Source: Paracamarosporium sp. OC-R06-R3
Taxonomy: Eukaryota > Ascomycota > Dothideomycetes > Pleosporales > Didymosphaeriaceae
Length of the DNA: 12,855 nucleotides
Reading direction: 5' to 3'
NCBI GenBank assembly: GCA_019828545.1
Contig: JACVRA010000187.1
Coordinates: forward strand, 6,067-18,921
The notes beneath the pieces were generated by a model that was not told where the DNA came from, ran no database searches, and saw only the letters and a program-made list of their open reading frames with translations. A program made the position numbers and the translations under genes. How positions within the stretch are numbered: position 1 is the first letter of the stretch; the number at the start of each line of letters is the position of its first letter. Positions 1 to 6,532 of the stretch are shown here, piece by piece.

Positions 1-278
1 TTACTATATAAAATAGGTTAAATATAGAAGTTAAAGGTAACTCTTATAAGACTATATATATAATAAATCCTATAGAATCCTATAGTCTTATAGAATCCTA
101 TATATAGGATCTATAAAATCTTATGGCATAATTATATAACACTAGTTACGTAATCTTAGTGTTTTAAGGCTTAGTATATAGGATACTATAAGACATTACC
201 TAATTAATTAGTAGGGCTAAGGTTATTTTTTATTATTATAAATGGCTTCCTTCCTATATTAAATTCTAAATCTTAATA
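1..278 (-). repeat. 3' LTR of element A (left copy, two bases cut by window edge)
   Basis: Base 1 aligns with base 6255 and base 278 with base 6532, with no gap between the two copies. The right copy shows that the full repeat starts TGTTA and ends TAATA. The end was presumably TAACA before RIP, which would restore the usual TG...CA inverted ends. About 19 positions differ between the copies, all transitions. In the element's own orientation this is the 3' LTR, because the polypurine tract lies directly beside it at 281-298. It contains a run of near-identical decamers at 66-103 and several TATATA stretches, none of which can be called a promoter in DNA this AT-rich. Confidence 0.93.
66..103. 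repeat. Tandem decamers inside the LTR
   Basis: The unit aatcctatag stands at 66-75 and 76-85. It is followed by an 8-base degenerate unit (tcttatag, 86-93) and a last unit aatcctatat at 94-103. The same array is in the right LTR from 6320, so it was present when the element inserted. Repeats of this kind in LTRs often carry transcription signals, but no function can be read here. Confidence 0.75.
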
Positions 279-298
279 TTACCCCCCTCCTTTCTTTT
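279..298 (-). other. Polypurine tract of element A
   Basis: On the minus strand this reads as an unbroken purine run, including six consecutive G, directly upstream of the left LTR; only two or three bases separate it from the LTR end at 278. In Ty3/gypsy elements such a tract survives RNase H digestion and primes plus-strand DNA synthesis, so it fixes both the element's orientation and the LTR boundary. It is one of the few G/C-rich spots in the window. Its cytosines are followed by C or T rather than A, so it offers little for CpA-directed RIP to act on. Confidence 0.85.
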
Positions 299-320
299 AT
301 ATATCCTTATATAATAATCT

Positions 321-890
321 ATGTCCTTTTAGAGTACTATTTATTACTATACTATTAGTAACTAAATAAATACTATTAGGTAAATTATAATAGTATCCTA
401 TAAGTATTATATAAAGAAAGGCCTACCTTATAAGATATTATCTTTAAAGATTTAGTATAGGAATTGTTATAAGAATAGTATTTTAAAATATAAGCTATCT
501 AAGCTAGTAGTCCTAAACTTTTCATAAATTAATTCTAAAGTTAATCGTCTTAAAAAATTAAAAGAGGCTATAGCTATAAAAGAAGAGGTAGTAATTACTA
601 CTTTATAGGTTATATATATAAAATAAAATCGTTTATTAAAATAGAAACGCTTACTTAAAGAGTATAAATAAAAATTATTAAAGAATTTAATACATTTTAT
701 AAAAGAGATTAAATACTTAAAGGGTCTTAAGGTACTTAATTAAAATATAGTTTAGCTAGAGAATAGTTTTATACCTAGTACCCTAGCGTTAAATTAGTCT
801 TTTTATCCTTTTCTAGTAGATCTTAATCTAGCAGAGTCTATAGCAACTTTTAGTATCTAGATATATCTATATTCTTTACTTAATAATTAG
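321..890 (+). pseudogene. Antisense reading frame in the pol-LTR spacer, coiled-coil-like, RIP-damaged
   Basis: After the pol frame ends near 876, about 0.6 kb remains before the polypurine tract. The minus strand reads poorly there, but the plus strand in one constant frame from an ATG at 321 reads as a charged, leucine-spaced protein. Segments such as VNRLKKLKEAIA (about 540-575) and a second Lys/Leu-rich stretch near 640-730 suggest an alpha-helical coiled coil. Every in-frame stop is TAA or TAG, as expected from CAA/CAG hit by RIP, and there is no TGA. Several Tyr codons in the first third (TAT) could be former Cys. From memory, fungal genomes hold hypothetical proteins with similar Arg/Lys/Leu-rich helices near Ty3/gypsy elements; I could not check this. 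The start is the only in-frame ATG seen and the true end is unknown, because beyond about 890 the frame is only the complement of the chromodomain. It could also be captured host sequence or a chance frame. Confidence 0.45.
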
Positions 891-1067
891 GTCTTAAAGG
901 TTTCTCTTATATTCTTTAACTAATTATTAGTAGTTATTAAGGTTGCTTTATAGCTTCTAAGTATTTTTACTTTCTAGGTATCCTTTTTACTTAATAAGAT
1001 ACTATTAAACTCTTTTATAGGTTCTAGTATACTTAATTCTTTCTACTTTAAATTTGTTTTCCTCTTC
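891..1067 (-). other. Chromodomain at the C terminus of element A integrase
   Basis: It is readable from AEEENKF through VERI, then YLIK, a stop, and KGYLESKNT, another stop, which matches the chromodomain core YLVKWKGYxxxxNTWEP. The two stops are TAA at 987-989 and TAG at 957-959, exactly where the family has aromatic-cage tryptophans (TGG), as expected from G-to-A change on the coding strand. Chromodomains of fungal chromoviruses bind methylated H3K9 and direct integration into heterochromatin. Here the methyl-lysine cage is gone. A GPY-like module with KKGDKVYLL precedes it at about 1330-1090. Confidence 0.9.
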
Positions 1068-1499
1068 TGCCCTATAGTAGAAGTTTATTTAGATTAGGAT
1101 TTTTAGGTCTACTAGCTTTAATAGAGATATATAGAATACTAAGTATATTTTTATATTTAATAGTAGTTTTAATCTATAGTTTACTAGTAATATTTATTTT
1201 AAAATAAAAAATAGTTTAACCTTAATATAGTTAAGTTTTTTATATTTCCTTTTTTATATTTAAAGATTCTTTATAAGTAGATATACTTTATCCCCTTTCT
1301 TTAACTAAGGTGCCGTTTTTTATTTCTTATTACTATAGAAAATTATTTACTATTAAGCTATTTTAAAGTTTCTTCTAAGTTGCTCGTGTATTTTCTTTAT
1401 ATTTTCGGCTAACTTATTAACGTTTTTTATATTAACTTGTGTAGGTAATGTTCTATTAAAGAGATATAGGTATATCTTATAGTTTACGTAGTATAGTAT

Positions 1500-2240
1500 A
1501 TATTCTAATACTACTAATTCTTTATTATTATATACTAATTATACTATTAGTAGTAATAATGTTTAATTGTTTTTCTATTTATTATAATAGATTTATAAGT
1601 AGGTTTCTATTATCTAGTTTATACGTTTTATTTATCTATCTATTTAGGGATAATATACTATTAATAGTTTTTATTTCATTCTAATAAATACCATAAGCGT
1701 TATTTAATAGTTAGATATAAATAGCTTATCTTAGTTACTAATAATTATTTTAGGTATATTATAGTATTTAATATACTAGTCTATTAAAAAGTATATAAGT
1801 TCTTCTACTATTATCTTCTTTTAGTAAGGAATAAGCTTAATATATTTAGTAAGTTAATAAACTATAACTAAAATAGTATTATACCTTATTCTTATAGCTA
1901 AGTCCTTTAACGTTAGTAGTCCTATAATAAAGTCTATTAATATATCTTCTTATAGGGCTATTAGTAGTTTAATTGCTTATATATCTTTATACTTTAAATA
2001 TATAGTATATTTATTCTTTTAGTAGTCTATATATTTTCTAATATAGCTTATAACTACTTTCTTAATTCCTTTAAAGTTATAGTTTTATTATATTAGTTTT
2101 ATTATTTTCTTAATTCCTAGGTATTTATATAGTAGGTTATTATAATATTATTATATAAGTTCTATCTATACTTTTTTTAATACTTAACGTGTAATTACTA
2201 AAAGGTAGTTAAGTTCTACTATAAATTCTAGTAATCCGTT
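1500..2240 (-). other. Integrase domain of element A pol
   Basis: The zinc-binding region is seen near 2060-1990, with its Cys pair now Tyr (YIDY). The catalytic core starts at IDFIIGL (family IDFITGLP), with the first Asp retained at 1932-1934. The second Asp (family SDRD) is AAC, Asn, at 1734-1736. The third acidic residue, the Glu of the GQTE box, is AAA, Lys, at 1626-1628. The second Asp and the Glu are 36 codons apart, exactly the D-35-E spacing of retroviral-type integrases. Two of three catalytic residues are lost. Confidence 0.92.
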
Positions 2241-2329
2241 TTTTATTTTTTATAGTATTATAGAGTATATTTTAATCTTTTCTTCTACTAAGTTACTATA
2301 TTAACTAAGTGCGTTAGCTCGTCTATTGT

Positions 2330-2660
2330 CTTTTTCTATAATATAAAGTATTTTAAATTTATATTATTTTATAGTCTATAACTATTACTATTATTATAGT
2401 ATAAGTTCTCTTATTATTATAAATTATAAAAGGTTCTTGTAATCTATATAGATCTCTAGTATTAAGTAACTAAGTATATATATTCTTTAATACCTTAATA
2501 CTTTTATAATTGTATATAGTTCTTTATTATATATATTGTATCTTATTTTTATATTTATAAATTTATATAAATAGTAGGTAATAGGGTGCCATTTACTATT
2601 TCTTTCTTATTTTATATAGGCGTCTAGTACTAGGTTGCTGGCGTCTATTTTAAATTATAT
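2330..2660 (-). other. RNase H domain of element A pol
   Basis: Readable as KIDASNLVLDAY (family xTDASxxAxGA) with the catalytic Asp retained (GAC, 2643-2645). It is followed by KWHPITYY, then RYNIYNKELYTI (family YxxxDKELLAI) and a stretch matching the Thr-Asp-His-Lys-Asn-Leu block as IDYKNLL, with His turned into Tyr. This domain removes the RNA template and generates the polypurine primer. Confidence 0.88.
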
Positions 2661-2799
2661 TAGTTTATTATTTTTAAAGTATACTAAGACTAGTTCTAGG
2701 ATATATACTATCTTAAATATTTAAAATAACATCCTATAGTTATCTATTTATTTAAAAGGTACATCTTTCTTTATTAAATTAATTAATAGAATTATAATT

Positions 2800-3700
2800 T
2801 TTGTATAGTCCTAAATAAATTATTAGTTAAATCTATAGAATCTTAAGAATTCTTAGATATTCTTAGCTATTCTTAGTATTAGCTAGTTTTTAATATATTT
2901 AACTTTACTTAATACTATCTCAATTCCTTCCGTACTAATAATATATTCTAGAAACTCTAGTTTTTTAACGTAGAATTAATATTTCTTTAGTTTAATTTTT
3001 AAGTAGACTCTATTTAGTATTTTTAGTATTATTTATATATATACTATATAGTTAAATTTATTCTTAAAATAGACAAGTATATTATTTATATATATAATAA
3101 TAAATACGTCTAGATAGTTATATAATACATTATTAACTAGTACTTAAAAGGTTACTAATATATTAATAAGTCTAAAAGGTATAACCCTATATTTAAATAG
3201 TTTATATCTTATTTAAAATACTATTTTCTATTCTTCTCCTTTCTTTATTTATATAAGGTAATAACCGTTTCTTAAGTCTATTATTATAAAGACTTTTACT
3301 TATAAGAGTCTATCTTATAGCTTTAATATATTTAGTAGTAGATATTAGTTTTTAATTATTATATTATTAAGTTATTAGTAATCTATATATGGCCTTAGTT
3401 GTCTATCCTTCTTTAGTATAAATATAAATAGGCTTACTATTAGTAACTTTAAGGGTTAAATATATCCCTTCTTTAAATTAATCTTAATAAATTCTTTTTC
3501 CTATTAGAGTTCTTTTTTAGATTTGCTATATAGTAGTTTAAATAGTAGTATCTTTCCTTCTTTTAAATTAATTATATAATCTTAAGGTTAATATTTTAGT
3601 AGATTTACTTTTCCTTTCCTTTTTATAAATATATACTTTTATTAGTAATATTCCTATAGTATCTTATAAAGTATACTATTATTTATCTTTTTATACTTTA
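2800..3700 (-). other. Reverse transcriptase domain of element A pol
   Basis: The order of motifs is canonical for Ty3/gypsy. First comes a pre-RT linker with a KEG motif, then a fingers block reading KKDRQLRPYIDY (family KKDGxLRPCxDYRxLN). IDLRNGYYLI follows, with the first catalytic Asp retained as GAC at 3276-3278, and then the VMPFGLTNAP block, altered. The active-site box reads YINNILVY for family YxDDILVY: both Asp codons are AAT (3081-3086). Loss of this pair abolishes DNA synthesis. The match over more than 200 codons in one frame makes the identification secure. Confidence 0.93.
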
Positions 3701-3869
3701 TAATCTAGTAGTTCCTACTAGTATCTATTAAAGGTTTACTTAGTTTTTTAACTATATTAGATTGTAGTATTATATTATTAATAACTTTCTTATTTATTAT
3801 TCTCTTCCTAGAATATATAGGCATTGCTTATAGTATATAGTTATAGTATTTAAAGGATATTTTCTTCTT

Positions 3870-4150
3870 AGCCTAATTAATACTTAAATTATACTTTTAT
3901 AGCCAAGGTAGTTTTAATATAACTTTATATTATAATCCTTTTAATACGTCTAAAATAATTTCTTTTATATATTCTTAAATAATTATTATTATTTTAACCT
4001 CTTAGGTAATGTAAGGCATCTATAGCATTAGGGTTTTATTTATAATATAGAGTATATAGGGTTTTTCTTTATTTAATATAATAAGTCCTACTTTTCTTAC
4101 TATTTAGTATAATATAAAGTTTCTCTCTACCTCTAAATTTAATAGAGCTT
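3870..4150 (-). other. Aspartic protease domain of element A pol
   Basis: The family core Ala-Leu-Leu-Asp-Ser-Gly-Ala followed by Glu-Arg-Asn-Phe-Ile is readable as ALLNLEVERNFI. Asp is now Asn (AAT, 4137-4139), Ser is Leu (TTA), Gly is Glu (GAG) and Ala is Val (GTA, 4128-4130). Each of these is a single C-to-T or G-to-A change. Further on, the conserved block around ILGLPWL and INWAKKKISF of fungal Ty3/gypsy proteases is recognisable, with several residues changed. The domain would have released Gag and Pol products; without its catalytic Asp it is dead. Confidence 0.85.
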
Positions 4151-4252
4151 TTATCTATGTCTTTTTAAGCTATACTAGTAGCTTAATTTGCGTTATTATT
4201 ATTAATAACTTATTTAACTTAATAAAGGCTTCCTCTTATTAGAGTCTAAGTT

Positions 4253-4339
4253 TAAAAAAGACATTTCTTTATATAGTTCTAGTATAAGGTAAGGGTTTTT
4301 TATTACCTTTCTTTTACGTTGCTAGTGTTTTTTTTTTTT
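4253..4339 (-). promoter_or_regulatory. Candidate -1 ribosomal frameshift region between gag and pol
   Basis: Gag motifs lie in one minus-strand frame and pol motifs in the -1 frame, with the switch between about 4440 and 4230. In this interval the gag frame holds sequences of the X-XXY-YYZ slippery type. One is T-TTT-TTA at 4253-4259. Another is A-AAA-AAC near 4290. There is also a 12-base A run at 4328-4339. The T-TTT-TTA heptamer is also present, in the gag frame, in element B at 6562-6568. Slippage there would join Gag directly to the frame leading into the protease. RIP can create A runs, so this is suggestive only. Confidence 0.4.
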
Positions 4340-5128
4340 AAATCTATATTTCTTCTTAGCTATTAAATGTTATAAATACTTTAGGTTTAAATATATATAC
4401 TATAAGTTTTAGTTATATATATTATTAAGTATTATCTTTACTATAATAATTTACTTATCTATAAGGTTTAAAAAGAATATTAATACTTATTTATCCTATA
4501 GATATTTATTATATATCGTGTTTAAGTAGTTAAATTAAACCTAATAATAGTAAAGTTTTTATTATAGTTTAAAGTTTAATTCTTCCTTTCTTTAGTAGTA
4601 TATTATACATTAATTATATTTATAGTATCTAATATATAATCCTAGATATATTAGATTTTAATAGTCTAGGTTATATTATAGTTAATAGGTAGGTCTCTTA
4701 TTAAAGTAGGTTGTCTTATTATCCTTATTTTAATAATAGATGTCTACCTACGTTCTATTAGCTAATAAGGCATACATAGCTTATTACTTTTAATAGGTAT
4801 AATTAAGATATAAGATATTATTAACTAAGGTATCTCCATCCCTAAGTTATTAAGGTTCTTTAAGGTAATTTTATATATTAACTATTAAAGCAACTTCCTT
4901 TCCCTTTACGTTTAAATATAGTATAGGTACTTATAGTAAAATATTTTCCTTATTTTCTTCCTTAATTATTACTATTAATTTCTTTAACGTAAAGTATATT
5001 ATAATTTTTTATAATCTATTATCTTTAATTTTTATTAATATAACTTTCTACTCTTCCTTTAGTTCTTCCTCTTATCCTTTAGAGGTATCTAATATATTTA
5101 ACTATCTAATAACTTTATTCCTAAATTT

Positions 5129-5170
5129 ATAGTTCCTGGCTATATGTCCTAGCTTATAATATATAAAATA
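5129..5170 (-). other. Zinc knuckle of element A Gag with all three Cys mutated to Tyr
   Basis: The pattern is C-x2-C-x4-H-x4-C of the nucleocapsid, read here as Y-F-I-Y-Y-K-L-G-H-I-A-R-N-Y. The Cys positions are TAT at 5168-5170, 5159-5161 and 5129-5131, and the His codon CAT at 5144-5146 is intact, within the typical GHIARN motif. TGT-to-TAT is the change that RIP makes on the opposite strand (CpA to TpA). The motif fixes both the frame and the identity of gag. Confidence 0.9.
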
Positions 5171-6058
5171 AGTATAAGTTTTTTATTTTATAATAGTCCT
5201 TTATATAGACGTACCCTTGCTATACTTATTCTTAAAAGCTAAAGTAGCATTATTAAGTTTAGTAACTTAGTTAAATAATCTTTTAATATTTTATATATTT
5301 CTTCCTTATCCTTTTATTAGAACGTTAAGTTGGCTATAGTAAATACCTTTTATAGGTTAATATCTATAGTTAGTTTTAAGGGTATAAGGTAGTAGTTATA
5401 AAGTTTAATAGTTTCCTTTAAATATTAATTTTACGTTCCTTACTCCCTTAGGGTTATAGTATAGGTCTTATTTTAAGTTATACTATTTTAAATTAATATA
5501 GATTAACTCGTCTATAAGTTTTTAAAGTATACTTATAGTAGTACTACTATATAAGAGCTCCTACCTAATAAACTTCTTAAGTCTCTAGTAGTAATATAGT
5601 ATTAAAGAATACTTATTTTATTTAGTTTAATTAGCATTTTTCTTAAATTCGGCTATATAATTAGTTGCTAATTTAACCTACTTAATACTCTAAAGAGTAC
5701 GTTTAGTAATCTATATTATATTTATTATTTTAAAGTATATCTTAAGCTTCGTATAAAAGTAGTTATAGTCTTCTATTATTTAATTAATAGTATTATCTAT
5801 GTTATTGTCTTATACAAGGTATTAATTAACGTAGGGTTGAATTTATTTAAGTATATTACCTTTTATATATATAGCTATAAAGATAGTCTTATCCTTATCC
5901 TCCTATTCTTATCCTAAAAAGTAAAAGTATAAGTTAAGTTATAAGATTTAAATTTTTATATATTTGTGTTTACTATAATATAGGTTAGGTTTAACTATAG
6001 GGTTTTAGTAATCCCTAACTATAGTAATGCCATTATTTTCTAGAGTGTTAATAGACAT

Positions 6059-6252
6059 AGTTAAAAGGTTACTAGTACTTATTATTAAGGATATTTAAAA
6101 TATTAAAGCCCTAAGGTTAGCTAAATATAAAGGGGTAAGTAGGGTTAATTCTTAAGTAGTAAATACTTAGTACAAGGTAGAAATAATATTATATTACAAA
6201 GTAATATAATAGAAGTTATTAGAGAAATCTAAATAATAAATTACTAATAGGT
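6059..6252 (-). other. Leader of element A between 5' LTR and gag
   Basis: These 194 bases between the gag ATG and the LTR should hold the primer binding site next to the LTR and the packaging signal. Directly after the LTR end the minus strand reads acctattagtaat; no tRNA 3' end begins there in a way I recognise, and no TGG trinucleotide is left. The primer may have been altered by RIP, or the element may self-prime. Element B has a matching leader at 8392-8585. No gene is seen here. Confidence 0.5.
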
Positions 6253-6532
6253 TGTTACTATATAAAATAGGTTAAATATAGAAGTTAAAGATAACTCTTG
6301 TAAGACTATATATATAATAAATCCTATAGAATCCTATAGTTTTATAGAATCCTATATATAAAATCTATAAAATCCTATAACACAATTATATAATACTAGT
6401 TACGTAATTTTAGTATTTTAAGGCTTGGTATATAGGATACTATAAGACATTACCTAATTAGTTAATAGGGCTAAGGTTATTTCTTATTATTATAAATGGC
6501 TTCCTTCCTATATTAGATTCTAGATCCTAATA
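6253..6532 (-). repeat. 5' LTR of element A (complete, 280 bases)
   Basis: It starts TGTTA and ends TAATA on the plus strand and matches 1-278 without gaps. In the element's orientation it is the 5' LTR, which would contain the promoter and the start of the genomic RNA; the decamer array is at 6320-6357. The right boundary is set by the end of the match to the left LTR. The bases beyond it continue into sequence that matches 4222 and onward, the pol start of element B. Differences between the LTRs are all transitions, so their number measures RIP, not age. Confidence 0.93.

Larger units (their letters stand above)
876..4251 (-). pseudogene. pol: pol of element A (protease-RT-RNase H-integrase-chromodomain), RIP-inactivated
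   Basis: This is the polyprotein that copies and integrates the element. One minus-strand frame holds every domain without a frameshift: protease at about 4150-3870, RT about 3700-2800, RNase H about 2660-2330, integrase about 2240-1500, a GPY-like module about 1330-1090, and the chromodomain 1067-891. It is crossed by many TAA/TAG codons at positions where the family has Gln or Trp. Catalytic losses visible: protease Asp to Asn at 4137-4139, RT Asp-Asp to Asn-Asn at 3081-3086, the second integrase Asp to Asn at 1734-1736, and integrase Glu to Lys at 1626-1628. The frame is -1 relative to gag, and 4251 is the first base after a candidate slip site. The 3' end is uncertain; the first stop after the chromodomain is at 876-878, but it may have been a Gln codon. 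Confidence 0.92.
4214..6058 (-). pseudogene. gag: gag of element A, RIP-inactivated, with long post-knuckle region
   Basis: This would be the capsid and nucleocapsid protein that coats the genomic RNA. The start chosen is the ATG at 6058-6056 (MSINTLEN), which opens the frame that leads without a frameshift to the zinc knuckle at residues 297-310. The middle part carries the Ty3-type Gag pattern: KDKTIF...YIKGN, then a run fitting W-x-QPYVNxYL with Trp now a stop, and later ELLYSS. After the knuckle the frame stays protein-like for roughly 290 more codons, to about 4214, which is unusual for a Gag that usually ends soon after the knuckle. That extension includes YALLANRT (about 4780), which from memory resembles a region in other fungal Gag-like proteins. 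Many CAA/CAG codons are now stops. The end is set at the first stop (4214-4216) before a run of consecutive TAA codons. Confidence 0.85.
1..6532 (-). mobile_element. Element A: RIP-degraded Ty3/gypsy chromovirus, nearly full length
   Basis: This is an LTR retrotransposon read on the minus strand, bounded by direct repeats at 1-278 and 6253-6532. Recognisable parts follow in canonical order from the right: LTR, leader, gag with CCHC knuckle, protease, RT, RNase H, integrase, chromodomain, polypurine tract, LTR. The order protease-RT-RNase H-integrase and the chromodomain place it in the Ty3/gypsy chromoviruses. Its length of about 6.5 kb is somewhat above that of compact fungal chromoviruses; the excess is a long post-knuckle gag region and a 0.6 kb spacer after pol. 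Reading frames are preserved over kilobases, while stop codons and missense changes are of the C-to-T/G-to-A kind. This points to RIP, not slow decay with indels. The element cannot move on its own. The left LTR lacks only the first two bases (TG), which lie outside the window. Confidence 0.93.

Noticed and set aside
1480..1700. Plus-strand TATA-like and ATG-led short open frames throughout the window
   Set aside because: They are complements or shifted frames of the pol and gag remnants, are short, and have no domain match. TATATA strings are uninformative at this composition.
4860..4900. A protease-like core in the gag frame near 4883-4894 (ALIVNI)
   Set aside because: The Asp-Ser/Thr-Gly pattern does not fit the codons, element B reads ILIINI at the same place, and a much better protease core with its downstream motifs lies in the pol frame at 4150-3870.
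6230..6252. tRNA primer binding site beside the 5' LTR
   Set aside because: The bases after the LTR on the minus strand do not begin with TGG or a recognisable tRNA complement. RIP damage or self-priming cannot be separated from the sequence alone, so no site was called.
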